Assembly: GCF_001449115.1 (NCBI RefSeq)
Contig: NZ_LAIJ01000005.1
Location: forward strand, 1-64,000
Source: Occallatibacter gabretensis
GTDB taxonomy: Bacteria > Acidobacteriota > Terriglobia > Terriglobales > Acidobacteriaceae
Reading direction: 5' to 3'
DNA: 64,000 nucleotides
Made by a program: the position numbers and the translations under genes
Shown here: positions 7,430-15,566 of the stretch, piece by piece
How the letters are laid out: each line of letters begins with the position of its first letter
How positions within the stretch are numbered: the first letter of the stretch is position 1
Notes under the pieces: model-generated
Told to the model about the DNA's origin: nothing
The model's database searches: none
The model's input: only the letters and a program-made list of their open reading frames with translations

Positions 7430-8149
7430 GTGGCCCTCCTGCGACTACCCGAGCTGCGACCTTGGCTTCTCCAACGCTATGGCTCGGCGAGTACGCTGGC
7501 TGCCGCGTTGGGCGTGACCCGGCAAACTGCGCACAATTTGCTCACCGGCCGCACGTTGCCAAATTTGGCGAACTGCACAAAGCTAGGACTGAGCCCGGCT
7601 TTCGTTTGTGAAGAAGCGATGGGAGGCAAGGAAATAATGAGTCTCGATCAATATCTCGTACAACGCGACTTGGATCGTAGATCCGCCAGTCTTCTCTCTA
7701 AAGCAGATCTGAACGCCGCATTGGCCGGTCCACGCGGCGCGACAATGATGAAGAGTTTGATGAAGGAGACCCACGCTGCGGCATCCCTGATCGGAGCCAT
7801 CGATGGCATCCTCTTTCAATGGGATGATGGACGACAACCGGGAGGAAGTCTATCGGAGCTTCTGAAGCTGTCCCCTGTCGGCGCGCAATTCAAACGGATC
7901 ATGTCTGCACCGGCGGGAGGTTCCGTTCGTGGCTATCGAATCGATTTCGGTTGGGTGACTACTGCTTCAGGACGCGGAGCGAAAGAAGTGCCAACTGAAG
8001 TGTGGAGGCTCACGCTCACCGCGAAGGATGGCGTTCTTGGTTGGAATGTGAACACGAATGAGATCGTCGGCGCGTCGTCAGTTGTATTGGCAGGACAGAT
8101 CGTGAAGCGGTTGATCGAGTATCGAGATGAATTCATGAAAACCCGTTAA
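7430..8149 (+). CDS. HTH-domain protein of unknown function
   Basis: A 239-residue protein. Residues 8-45 form an XRE/Cro-like HTH (YGSASTLAAALGVTRQTAHN, then LLTGRTLPN). The following 190 residues match no family I recognise: a helical region to about 125, then a beta-rich domain (RGYRIDFGWVTT, EVWRLTLTAKDGVLGW) and a C-terminal helix. The start is GTG at 7430; ATGs lie only after the HTH, so the GTG is favoured. The 34-bp palindrome just upstream suggests autoregulation. It is the last gene of the island before attR. It might be a phage-type repressor, an antitoxin-like regulator or a sensor with the C-terminal domain as ligand site. Confidence 0.7.
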   Translation: MALLRLPELRPWLLQRYGSASTLAAALGVTRQTAHNLLTGRTLPNLANCTKLGLSPAFVCEEAMGGKEIMSLDQYLVQRDLDRRSASLLSKADLNAALAGPRGATMMKSLMKETHAAASLIGAIDGILFQWDDGRQPGGSLSELLKLSPVGAQFKRIMSAPAGGSVRGYRIDFGWVTTASGRGAKEVPTEVWRLTLTAKDGVLGWNVNTNEIVGASSVVLAGQIVKRLIEYRDEFMKTR

Positions 8150-8287
8150 AGATCCAAGCCATGACTTCCAGTTGCTTATAGCAGCGGCTAGTTCCAGACT
8201 TTGCGAATTAGTACCGCTAAACGCGCTCGTCATCAAGAACCACCCTGATTTCACATCGGCTGCACGCGTTACAGCCGCATCGAAAAC

Positions 8288-8311
8288 AACACCACTTTAA
8301 TACCACTGAGA
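8288..8311 (+). repeat. right arm-type repeat
   Basis: AACACCACT at 8288-8296 and ACCACTGAGA at 8302-8311 repeat the pair found at 466-488 in the same orientation, about 80 bp inside the attR core. They are probable integrase or excisionase arm sites. The rest of 8150-8603 holds attR and a hairpin and no gene. Confidence 0.5.
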
Positions 8312-8390
8312 AGATTCCTTTGCGTACTTTTCAGGGTTTTTGAGGGTGGTGTAGTTCACATAAGTATCTGAAAGTAAAGGTTATGGCGCA

Positions 8391-8436
8391 TCTGCAAAAC
8401 CAGTATTCGCGGGTTCAATTCCCGCCCGGTGCTCCA
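8391..8436 (+). other. attR: displaced 3' end of tRNA-Cys
   Basis: The first 18 bases equal the attL core, and the sequence then runs through a T-arm (GCGGG/CCCGC, loop TTCAATT), acceptor strand CCGGTGC, T and CCA. There is no 5' half. Its acceptor strand pairs with the tRNA 5' strand at 353-359 without the G-U pair of the copy in use, and its T-stem is more GC-rich. This is therefore most likely the original chromosomal 3' end, pushed 8 kb away by insertion. Confidence 0.85.
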
Positions 8437-8466
8437 AAATCCAAAGCCATAAAGAGGCTAAGAAAT

Positions 8467-8507
8467 CCGAAGGGCCGCTTTCCCATTGCAGGAGGCGGCC
8501 CTTTCGG
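8467..8507 (+). terminator. hairpin downstream of displaced tRNA end
   Basis: CCGAAGGGCCGC at 8467-8478 pairs with GCGGCCCTTTCGG at 8495-8507 (one bulged base). It lies 30 bp after the tRNA fragment and was probably the original terminator of tRNA-Cys. The T-tract is poor. Confidence 0.5.
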
Positions 8508-8603
8508 TTACGGCTATTAGGGAGGTAAGAGTGCAGATACGCTTACTGTATCTAATGACTCTTGTATACCTTAGAAACCATTAAGACCTGATAAAGATAA
8601 GCA

Positions 8604-8855
8604 TTAAAGTACGATAAGGGACCTGGGCAGGCGTGGCCGGGTGCTGTCGAGAAAGATCCTCATACGGAGCGCTTCGGCGCGCTGAACAAAGATAAGGCGC
8701 TTCTGGCGGCGGATGTGGTCCGCGTTTTCAAGGAAATCGAGTTGGGCCTCATCGTAATCTGCGCCCTCATCCAGCCGAACGATGCGTTCCTCAATGGTCT
8801 TGCGGAAGCGCGGGCTGATCTCAATGCCTTCAAGGGTGGAATTTTCGCCGGTCAT
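8604..8855 (-). CDS. conserved-looking small charged protein
   Basis: An 83-residue protein rich in Arg, Glu and Asp, predicted mostly helical, with no cysteine pair, signal peptide or membrane segment. The ATG at 8855 is chosen because GGGAG lies upstream; a TTG 45 bases earlier has no such site. It is the first gene of the chromosome to the right of the island. No family recognised. The even codon use, length and ribosome site argue for a real gene, but with modest certainty. Confidence 0.5.
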   Translation of the reverse strand: MTGENSTLEGIEISPRFRKTIEERIVRLDEGADYDEAQLDFLENADHIRRQKRLIFVQRAEALRMRIFLDSTRPRLPRSLIVL

Positions 8856-9055
8856 TCTTGCTTTGCTCCCGTTTTTCGCTTTGATTCCTGCATAGACCAA
8901 AATTTTGCGGTGCGGCTCAAGTTTTCCGCCGATGAGTCGATAGTATCGATGCGCCTAACTCTCTGCCAGATTACGTCCTGTGTAGGATGACGGCAGACTT
9001 TGGTAACAAGTGTCTGAAAACAGGACAATTAGCCGGTACGACTTGCACAGTCCTC

Positions 9056-9105
9056 TCCCGGGTCCGGATTACGCGTTCCTCATTCGCGTCAACCCGGACC
9101 CGGGA
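9056..9105 (-). terminator. two-tier hairpin after secreted-protein gene
   Basis: An outer stem of 12 bp (TCCCGGGTCCGG at 9056-9067 with its complement at 9094-9105) encloses a second stem ACGCG/CGCGT. It begins 11 bp past the stop at 9117 on the minus strand. There is no T-tract, so it may be a stabilising or rho-assisted end. Confidence 0.5.
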
Positions 9106-9116
9106 TTCATAGCACG

Positions 9117-9971
9117 TTAGCGCTGTGCTGCGCCCGTGCCGGGAGAAGACGTGGCCATGGAGAGAACCATTTTGGTTCCGTCATCGAGTTGCACGTCCTG
9201 ACGTGCGCTTAGAAGCGCTCCGGAGGCGTTTGAGAATGGCTGGCCGGATGAGCTGGAAGCGATGAGCACTCCTGGGACAGCCGTGGTCTTGATGACGACA
9301 TTGCCGTTGCGGGCGACCGTTGTTCCGGGTGCGGGACCACTGGTTGAGTTGGTTGCGGGGCTGGCGCCGGGGCTAGAGTTTTCTGTGGCGGAACGAGCGC
9401 CTGCTGCTGTGGCCGCTCCAGTGCCGGGACTGGCTGTACCGTTGGGGGCAGAGCCGCTGGAAGTTTGAGGCGATGAGCTGCTGCTGTTCGGCATTGCAGC
9501 GCTGGCATCCATGCTGCTTGAGCCAGCGGGGGTAACGGTCTGGATCGCGGATTTGATCGGCATGCTCTGGCCGGATTTGATCTCGGCCTGATCAAACTGA
9601 AGTGTGACGCGACCGTTGTCTTTATTCGCTATATAGGCCTGTGCCTCCGTGACGTGGCCGACGATCTTTGAGCCTTTGGGAATGACGGTGCCGTCCGCCA
9701 TGGTGGCTTTTTCAGTGGTTTTCAGCTCAACTTTGTCGCCGGCTTTCGCAGTTTTGGAGTTGAGTTTGGACGTGAGCTCTCCGGTAACGGGGCTGAGAGC
9801 GAGGGCTTCCGGCTGAGCTGGCTGCCCGGGGGCGGCCTGACTGGACTGCGCGGTTGGGGCCGACTGTGCATTGGGCTGTGGTTGAGGCTGCGGGGCATCG
9901 GGTTGCTGCGCGGCGACGGAGAAGGTGCAACAAGTCGCCAGAACCAGGGGAGCAAGACTGAGGTGCTTCAT
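9117..9971 (-). CDS. secreted protein with low-complexity Ser/Pro/Gln-rich regions
   Basis: A 284-residue exported protein. Residues 1-21 form a signal peptide (MKHLSLAPLVLATCC, then a FSVAAQ cleavage zone). A Pro/Gln-rich linker follows to about residue 55. A compact beta-rich segment spans about 60-150 (GELTSKLNSKTAKAGDKVEL, DGTVIPKGSKIVGHV, RVTLQFDQAEI), which resembles the repeated acidobacterial domain in which additives regulate a TrbI/VirB10-like beta sandwich. A Ser/Ala/Gly/Thr-rich tail ends the protein. AAGGAGG nine bases before the ATG at 9971 decides the start. Localisation is periplasmic or cell-surface; function unknown. Confidence 0.75.
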   Translation of the reverse strand: MKHLSLAPLVLATCCTFSVAAQQPDAPQPQPQPNAQSAPTAQSSQAAPGQPAQPEALALSPVTGELTSKLNSKTAKAGDKVELKTTEKATMADGTVIPKGSKIVGHVTEAQAYIANKDNGRVTLQFDQAEIKSGQSMPIKSAIQTVTPAGSSSMDASAAMPNSSSSSPQTSSGSAPNGTASPGTGAATAAGARSATENSSPGASPATNSTSGPAPGTTVARNGNVVIKTTAVPGVLIASSSSGQPFSNASGALLSARQDVQLDDGTKMVLSMATSSPGTGAAQR

Positions 9972-10809
9972 TCGGGGAAACCTCCTTGGAACTTCCTTGC
10001 TTCGGTCTGCCATCCCGTTTCATGGAGGGCAGGCAGGCCGAGTTGCCAGAGTAGGACGGAGCCTTATGCAAAGAGGTTGCCAGAAGGTTCCAAATAAGAG
10101 CGAGGCATGCATAAAATGAAAATCGCTATCGCAAGTGCGTGCCTGAATTGCAAAGTGGGCGCAGACGAGAGCCCTTTCGAGCTTTCATCCTGCGCCCACT
10201 GGCGTCCTGGGGGAGGACATCGAGAATCTTTTTTGTATTTTTTCTAATCAATTTCGCGCAGCCTGCCTCCTCGGCAGCGGGGGCCCATGCAGAACTGCGC
10301 GAAAACCACCTATTGCCGTTCACTGCCGAAGAAAATGAAGAAGTGCCTGCGTGCCGTCACCGGAAATAAATATTTTGCGCGCAGGGTGAGAGGTTATGAA
10401 TGGACATAAACCCCTTGCGCCGCAGGCAGCCTTGCTTTGAAAACAGTGCTGCCGGCGGCTAAGGCTGTTTTGTTTATGTTTTGAAAATTCGCAAGAGGAA
10501 TACCAACCACTGCAATTGGTGCCATAAGTACAATCTTCATGAGAAAGTGCCTCTTTATCTTTAAACGAAACGTGCTCTATATACAGTGGGCTGGAGGATA
10601 TATATAAACAACAGCCAGCCCGGTTACTTATATAGATGCAGGTATAGAGCCAAATGGCTGCCTGATCAGGAAAGTATGGTGTAAACAACGGAATATCTAT
10701 GAATTGCGGAAGGCTGGCGCAGGTTGGATGATAATCGTCTCGCGCAGACGAGGGTGTAACTTCTTCCTAGTTAGGGAAAGATTTCCTCGGTGCTATCTGA
10801 GCTTCGGGG
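9972..10809. other. intergenic region without a gene
   Basis: An 838-bp gap between two minus-strand genes. Short frames exist on both strands, but none has a ribosome site or protein-like composition. The part around 10480-10690 is AT-rich with several TATATA tracts, so it could hold promoters for minus-strand genes. A GGGCTGG/CCAGCCC inverted repeat lies near 10590-10620. Nothing stronger was found. Confidence 0.5.
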
Positions 10810-11865
10810 TTACTGATCTTCGCTCTTAGGCGCGTAGTAGCCTTTACGGACCTGAACCTTCATGTCGTCCCCTTTGCAGGTGATAGAGACCTTGCGGAAG
10901 GTGCCATCCATCTTTTCATTGGTGGGCTTATAGGTGGCAACGTACTGCGAGCGCAGTTCATCGCCTATCTGCTGGAAGGCAGCTTCAAGCTTTTTACCGT
11001 CATGGCCTACGTTGATGAGCCGGCCGCCGGACTCCTCGCTGAGGCGCTTTGCCGCCGAGTAGCCGGAATAGCCAAAATTGCCATAACCCTGCACATCGGC
11101 GATGAGGATGACGTAGATGAGCGAATTGGCGCGCACGGCGGATTCAATGGCCTCGCCGATCTTGTGGTCGCTGCCCTGGTCGTCGCCGTCGGTCAGGATA
11201 ATCATGGCCTTGCGGCCTGTCTCCTGGTTGAATTTCTCGCGGGAGGTGAGGTAGATGGCGTCGTAGAGCAGTGTGCCCTTGGGGTCGCCGTGGATGGGAA
11301 TGGTGCCGCCGCCTGCGCCGGGAATACCCGTGCCGTTGCCGCCGGCGGTGTTGATTTCTGCTTTCTGCAGGGCGCGTGTGAGCATGCGGGTGCTATTGGT
11401 GAAGTCCTGCAGTAAATCGACGTTTACGTCAAAGGAGAGGACAAATGCCTCGTCTTTTTTGCGGAGGACCTGCTCAAGAAAGCGGCTGCCGGCGTCCTGT
11501 TCAAGAGGAAGAACGCGCTGCTGGCTGCCGGAGGTATCGAGCAGGATTCCCAGGGTAAGCGGAAGGTCGGACTCAGCGGTGAAGTTCTTCCAGGTCTGCG
11601 GATCTTTGTTCTCCGCCACGGAGCAGTCGTCTTTGGTGAGATGCGGAGCGAGCTGGCCGCCCTTGTCTTTCACGGTGAAGTAGAGATCGACAAGGTTGGT
11701 GTTGATTCTGAGAGTTGGCGTCGGGATGTCCTCGACCGGCTGGGCGGGTGCATTGCTGACCGGTGGCGCATCCGGCGAGGGCGGAAGCTGCGCATGCGCT
11801 TTTCCGCAGAGGAAAAATGCGGTCAAAAGCGCGGCGGAAAGCAAAGGAAGCTTCTTCATCGGCAT
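10810..11865 (-). CDS. secreted VWFA-domain protein (acidobacterial type)
   Basis: A 351-residue exported protein. The signal peptide is in residues 1-25 (KKLPLLSAALLTAFFLCGKA, then HAQ), followed by a Pro-rich linker and a beta segment (LRINTNLVDLYFTVKDKGG). A von Willebrand A domain follows from about residue 100 with the intact MIDAS DTSGS and later ILTDGDDQ. The C-terminus has the family ending FRKVSITCKGDD...VRKGYYAP. Such proteins are numerous in Acidobacteria and are thought to mediate metal-dependent protein interactions at the cell surface. It lies divergent from a second VWFA gene about 200 bp away. Confidence 0.88.
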   Translation of the reverse strand: MPMKKLPLLSAALLTAFFLCGKAHAQLPPSPDAPPVSNAPAQPVEDIPTPTLRINTNLVDLYFTVKDKGGQLAPHLTKDDCSVAENKDPQTWKNFTAESDLPLTLGILLDTSGSQQRVLPLEQDAGSRFLEQVLRKKDEAFVLSFDVNVDLLQDFTNSTRMLTRALQKAEINTAGGNGTGIPGAGGGTIPIHGDPKGTLLYDAIYLTSREKFNQETGRKAMIILTDGDDQGSDHKIGEAIESAVRANSLIYVILIADVQGYGNFGYSGYSAAKRLSEESGGRLINVGHDGKKLEAAFQQIGDELRSQYVATYKPTNEKMDGTFRKVSITCKGDDMKVQVRKGYYAPKSEDQ

Positions 11866-12061
11866 CTCATCTAATTAGACGTTAAGGCGCGTTGAAAAGA
11901 GCATAGCGCATTACCGGTATCAGCGGGTTCGGTTATGGACAGAGCAAACAACGCGCAGGGTCATGCGTCTGATAGTCTGAACCATGCGCGAGTCCCTAAA
12001 CGACTGGGAGGACCGCCATCGCGGCCCTCGGATGGGACCGTGTGGAGGACGTGAGATACCT

Positions 12062-13396
12062 GTGAAGCCTGGATTGCACATTTCGGCGCTAACGGCGCTT
12101 TTGAGCCTGACCTTTGCTGCCGCAGCTCAGCAGCAACCGCAGCAGACCCCGCAGCAACCGGTTCCGGATGCTCCTACGCCGCAGCAGGCGACGCAGCCGC
12201 TTACCAACGCGGCGAGCGGGCCGATCAAGCCGGGCGGAGGAGCTGGAACCGAGCAACCAGCAGCCGGAAGCTCCGGATCGCAGGATATTCAGGGGCCGGT
12301 GCCACAGCAGCCAACAGCGCAGCCTCCACGGTCAACTCTGCAGCCGCAGGATAACCAGGCTCCGCCCGTGACCATGACACCGGCTGAGATTGGCGCCGCA
12401 ATCCGAATCAACGTGACATACGTTGAAGTTCCGGTAACGGTAAAGGACTCGAAGGGCAATGAGGTTCCGGGGTTGCAGTGGCGCGACTTCAAAGTTTACG
12501 AAAACAACAACTATGCGCCTCTGAAGGTCTTTACTACGGATTCTTACCCGCTTTCGATTGCATTTGTGGTGGATCAGAGCCTGCCGCGCGACCAGATGGA
12601 GCAGGTGAATACTTCGCTGGGGGCCCTGCAGGGCGCGCTGACGCCGTTTGACGAGATCGCTGTTTTTACCTACGGCAATGGAGCGCGCAACCAGTCGGGC
12701 GGGTTCACGGGAGCCCAATCGGCACGCGTACCGTACATCCTCTCCATGACGAAATCCGCGGGTGCCGAGCAGCTGAATCCGGTGAACGATGGCCCGTTTG
12801 CGAGCTGTAACATCCGCGAAAACGGCAACTGCATCGATCCGAATCTGCAGGCAGGCAAGTCAGCAGGCAGCGGCTACTTCATGAATATCCCCAAGGAGAT
12901 TCACACGCTGAATGATGCGATTCTGGCGGCGGCGAAGGAGCTTTCCTCACGGCCACAGGGACGGCGGCGCATCATCTACGTGATCTCCGACGGTAAGGAA
13001 AGCGGCAGCAAGGCCCCGTACAAACAGGTGCTGCAGTATCTCCAGACCAACCACATTCTTGTGTACGGCACGCTGGTAGGTGAAGCCGCACGCTGGGGCG
13101 AGGGACGGCTGAGCCGCATCCACCTGCCCTTTACGATGTATGACAACATCCTTGTGAAATACACGCTCAACACCGGCGGCACGCTGGATTCAGCCAATGG
13201 CGTGAACCACATTGAAAAGACCTACAGCGACCTGGCCCGCGAGGCGCGCACGCGGTACACGCTGGTGTATGCAAGCCACGAGCCGCTTCTTGACGGCAAA
13301 TACCGCAAGATTGATGTGCGCGTGAGCCGCCCGAACCTGGATGTGACTGCACCGCTGGGTTATTATCCCGCGGCCTCCGATGCGGCCACTCATTGA
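12062..13396 (+). CDS. secreted VWFA-domain protein with degenerate MIDAS
   Basis: A 444-residue exported protein. The GTG at 12062 is preferred since it puts the signal peptide (GLHISALTALLSLTFAAAAQ) at the N-terminus; an ATG at 11984 would add a charged leader. A Gln/Pro-rich linker (about residues 25-105) precedes a beta segment (INVTYVEVPVTVKDSKGNEV) and the VWFA domain, where the expected DxSxS reads DQSLP. A DGKESG motif follows and the end is YRKIDVRVSRPNLDV...GYYP. It has the same architecture as the divergent neighbour at 10810, but the metal site lacks its second serine. Confidence 0.85.
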   Translation: MKPGLHISALTALLSLTFAAAAQQQPQQTPQQPVPDAPTPQQATQPLTNAASGPIKPGGGAGTEQPAAGSSGSQDIQGPVPQQPTAQPPRSTLQPQDNQAPPVTMTPAEIGAAIRINVTYVEVPVTVKDSKGNEVPGLQWRDFKVYENNNYAPLKVFTTDSYPLSIAFVVDQSLPRDQMEQVNTSLGALQGALTPFDEIAVFTYGNGARNQSGGFTGAQSARVPYILSMTKSAGAEQLNPVNDGPFASCNIRENGNCIDPNLQAGKSAGSGYFMNIPKEIHTLNDAILAAAKELSSRPQGRRRIIYVISDGKESGSKAPYKQVLQYLQTNHILVYGTLVGEAARWGEGRLSRIHLPFTMYDNILVKYTLNTGGTLDSANGVNHIEKTYSDLAREARTRYTLVYASHEPLLDGKYRKIDVRVSRPNLDVTAPLGYYPAASDAATH

Positions 13397-13410
13397 TTGC
13401 TTGCTTCGGG

Positions 13411-13458
13411 AAAAAGAACAGGGCCTGTGCAGAGGATGCACAGGCCCTTGGTCTTTAG
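13411..13458. terminator. bidirectional terminator
   Basis: An 11-bp perfect stem (GGGCCTGTGCA at 13421-13431 with 13437-13447), loop GAGGA. The plus side ends in TTGGTCTTT and the minus side reads into TTCTTTTT. It lies between the convergent VWFA and TatA-like genes. Confidence 0.8.
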
Positions 13459-13504
13459 CGCTACCAGGCAAGAATCAGCTGGCGCGCGGAATCTTCTTAT
13501 GCGC

Positions 13505-13729
13505 TTACGACTGCTTCTGCCCGTCCTGCGGAGGCGCTGGCGGGGGGGTGACAGTGTGCTGCGCGGTGGTCGTAGGAGCGGGATCGGTTATGCCCTTCAG
13601 GCCTTCCTTGAAGCCCTTGAGTCCCTCACCAAGTCCTTTGCCCAGTTCCGGCAAACGACGTGCACCGAAAAGCAGAAACGCCACGACGGCAAGTACGATG
13701 AGATGCCACGGCTGCAATAGATCGCCCAT
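13505..13729 (-). CDS. tatA: Sec-independent translocase TatA/TatE-like protein
   Basis: A 74-residue protein with one N-terminal membrane helix (about residues 9-21, LIVLAVVAFLLFG), the FGxxxLPELGKGLGEGL hinge and amphipathic helix of the TatA/B family, and a Pro/Thr/Gln-rich tail. TatA forms the channel of the twin-arginine pathway that exports folded proteins. The phenylalanine-glycine hinge is present. TatB proteins are usually longer with a long acidic helix, so TatA/E fits better. No tatC gene is adjacent. Confidence 0.88.
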   Translation of the reverse strand: MGDLLQPWHLIVLAVVAFLLFGARRLPELGKGLGEGLKGFKEGLKGITDPAPTTTAQHTVTPPPAPPQDGQKQS

Positions 13730-13800
13730 TACCTGACTCCTTTACGCGTCCTCCTGATGCCCGGCGCGCTTCCCTGAAAGATTATTGTCGCACAAAAGAC

Positions 13801-13830
13801 AGAGACCAGAGAGCAGGGCTCAGAGATCAG
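13801..13830 (+). repeat. copy A of dispersed CAGAGATCAG repeat
   Basis: AGACCAGAGAGCAGGGCTCAGAGATCAG, a diverged copy of the intergenic repeat also seen at 17871, 26794 and 38205-38280. It lies between two minus-strand genes. Confidence 0.5.
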
Positions 13831-13880
13831 AAAAACTCAATAGAGCATTCGTTGAGACGCTCGGGGCGAACTAAGCCGGG

Positions 13881-14330
13881 CTAATTGACTCGCGCGGGGT
13901 TCCCCAGGCGTTCGGTCACCATGGAGACAAAGCTGCCGAGATCTTCCTCTTCGCCCATAGTGAGCCGGCGATGGACCTTCATGAGCGGAAAGAGACGTGA
14001 GCCGCGCACATCTATAGCAGGCATAGCGGATTGCGCGCCTACCTGCGCGCCCGGATATTGCGTCATCTCCCAGATGCCGGCATAGCGGCGGCGAAGGACT
14101 TCGCCCAGGTAGCTGCCCCAGAGACGCGTCTCAAACTCCACATCGCGCTCCGGGCTTTCACTGACCAGGATGAGAATCTCATCGAGCGCATCGATAGAGC
14201 TGGAGGAGTAATCGAGGGTATGGTGGTACTCGCGCCGCGCCGCCTCAACGGCTCCCGAGGCGTAGCCCTCCATCATCGCATTCAGATCGGCGAATGCCGT
14301 GGACTCCAGACGTTGGCGCAGATTGCTCAT
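13881..14330 (-). CDS. hypothetical cytoplasmic protein
   Basis: A 149-residue protein starting at the ATG 14330 (MSNLRQRLESTAFADLNAMM). It is mainly helical and acidic, with a central DEILILVSESPERDVEFETR and a C-terminal GEEEDLGSFVSMVTERLG. No signal peptide, membrane segment or cysteine motif. It sits 41 bp downstream of the phosphatidyltransferase gene on the same strand, so the two may be co-transcribed. I do not recognise the family. Confidence 0.6.
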   Translation of the reverse strand: MSNLRQRLESTAFADLNAMMEGYASGAVEAARREYHHTLDYSSSSIDALDEILILVSESPERDVEFETRLWGSYLGEVLRRRYAGIWEMTQYPGAQVGAQSAMPAIDVRGSRLFPLMKVHRRLTMGEEEDLGSFVSMVTERLGNPARVN

Positions 14331-14371
14331 TGCTTTAAGGATAAATCCCCGAAGGGCTGCAGGAAACAGCC

Positions 14372-14998
14372 CTAGACCAATGGCGCCATTTGCTTGGTGT
14401 TCTGGTAGGTGTGCTGGATGCGGTGAATGACCGTGATGGTAGAGAGCACGGCGAGAATCCAGAGAACCGGAGCCATTACGCCCCAATGATTGAAGAGCGC
14501 GCCGAGGATGATGAGCACAATGCGTTCCGGGCGCTCCATGAAGCCCACTTTGCAGGAGCCGATGAGAGCTTCGGCACGGGCGCGGGTGTAGCTGACCATG
14601 AGCGACGTGACCATGACAAACGCCGCGAGCACCACGTAACGGAAGTGGTTGACGCGGGCGTAATAGACCAGCAGGCCGAAGAAGAGCACCACGTCCGAGT
14701 AGCGGTCAATCACCGAATCGAAGAATGCGCCGAAGACTGTGACCTGGCCTGTACGGCGCGCCACGCGGCCATCGACCATATCAAAGAGGCCGGCGCCGAT
14801 GATGACAAGTCCGGCGTAAAAGAACATGCGTCCGGCATTGGTGACGTCCGCGTGGCCGAAGAAGAAGGCCGCGAGGATGTTGATCATCAGGCCGATGAAT
14901 GTGAGCACGTTTGGGGAGATGCGGGAGAGTGCGAGTCCGTGGACAATCTTGTCCAGGAGCCATCCGCAGGCGCGGCCAAAGCCACCTGTCCAGGTCAT
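14372..14998 (-). CDS. CDP-alcohol phosphatidyltransferase
   Basis: A 208-residue inner-membrane enzyme that transfers a phosphatidyl group from CDP-diacylglycerol to an alcohol. The complete family signature DGx2ARx8Gx3Dx3D is present (DGRVARRTGQVTVFGAFFDSVID read in two parts, about residues 76-98), with about six hydrophobic helices. Homologues include phosphatidylglycerophosphate and inositol-phosphate synthases. The acceptor alcohol cannot be told from sequence alone. It is followed by the hypothetical gene at 13881 and preceded by greA about 30 bp upstream, in one run of minus-strand genes. Confidence 0.9.
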   Translation of the reverse strand: MTWTGGFGRACGWLLDKIVHGLALSRISPNVLTFIGLMINILAAFFFGHADVTNAGRMFFYAGLVIIGAGLFDMVDGRVARRTGQVTVFGAFFDSVIDRYSDVVLFFGLLVYYARVNHFRYVVLAAFVMVTSLMVSYTRARAEALIGSCKVGFMERPERIVLIILGALFNHWGVMAPVLWILAVLSTITVIHRIQHTYQNTKQMAPLV

Positions 14999-15029
14999 TA
15001 AAGGCTACCTCTGATCATTCGCTCCACTT

Positions 15030-15566
15030 TTACTTCCCTGAGCCGGATTCCGCCGGAGCGCCGTCTGGCTGAGTCTCGCTGGCTGCGGCAGTTGCAGCGG
15101 CTTCATCGTGGATGGTGGTCAGCTTGAGAACCTCAAGCTCGCGCTTGCCGTTGGGCGTGACAATGGTGGCGACATCCCCCACACGCTTGCCCACCAAGCC
15201 GCGGCCAATGGGCGAAGTGGTGGAGATCAGCCCCTTGGTCACATCCGATTCCTCGCTGGTGACAAGGCGATAGAGAATCTCTTCGTTCTTCTGCGTGTCG
15301 AAGACCACTACTGTGGAACCGAAGCCGGCCTTGTCGCGCGGAATGTTGGCGAGATTGACGAGCGACAGCTCAGCCATGCGCTTCTTGAGCTGGCCCAGGC
15401 GCGCGTTGACGAAGACCTGGCGCTGCTTGGCCATGTGGTATTCGGCGTTCTCGGAGAGATCGCCCAGCGCTACGGCCTTCTTGATCTCGGCAGGCAGCTC
15501 ATGCGCCAGCTCGTACTCAAGCGCCTCGATATCTTTTTGAAGCTGATTTTTAATGTGTTCCGGCAT
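15030..15566 (-). CDS. greA: transcription elongation factor GreA
   Basis: A 178-residue Gre factor. The N-terminal coiled coil carries the tip sequence LGDLSENAEYHMAK, whose acidic residues enter the RNA polymerase secondary channel and stimulate cleavage of backtracked RNA. The C-terminal FKBP-like domain (about 75-150) has GSTVVVFDTQ and STTSPIGRGLVGKRVGD. A roughly 20-residue Ala/Glu/Ser tail beyond the usual 158 residues is an add-on. The ATG at 15566 fits the family start. It is first in the run greA - phosphatidyltransferase - hypothetical. Confidence 0.95.
   Translation of the reverse strand: MPEHIKNQLQKDIEALEYELAHELPAEIKKAVALGDLSENAEYHMAKQRQVFVNARLGQLKKRMAELSLVNLANIPRDKAGFGSTVVVFDTQKNEEILYRLVTSEESDVTKGLISTTSPIGRGLVGKRVGDVATIVTPNGKRELEVLKLTTIHDEAAATAAASETQPDGAPAESGSGK

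Larger units (their letters stand above)
383..8408 (+). mobile_element. tRNA-Cys-integrated genomic island (~8 kb)
   Basis: The island is bounded by the 18-bp direct repeat in tRNA-Cys and its duplicate at 8391-8408. It contains a tyrosine integrase next to the tRNA, a small excisionase-like HTH protein, regulators of three families (LysR, TetR, HTH), a zinc-ribbon miniprotein, a redox/membrane cassette, and fragments of a conjugation gene (VirB9/TrbG type) and an XRE regulator. Base composition is visibly less GC-rich than in the flanking chromosome. No intact conjugation, replication or relaxase gene remains, so it is best read as a decayed integrative element that may still excise but cannot transfer itself. 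Confidence 0.85.

Noticed and set aside
383..8408. Calling the island a prophage
   Set aside because: No capsid, terminase, tail or lysis gene is present; the only mobility relic besides integrase and excisionase is of conjugative type.
10126..10688. Short frames in the 838-bp gap
   Set aside because: No ribosome sites, odd composition and overlap with AT-rich, TATATA-containing sequence.
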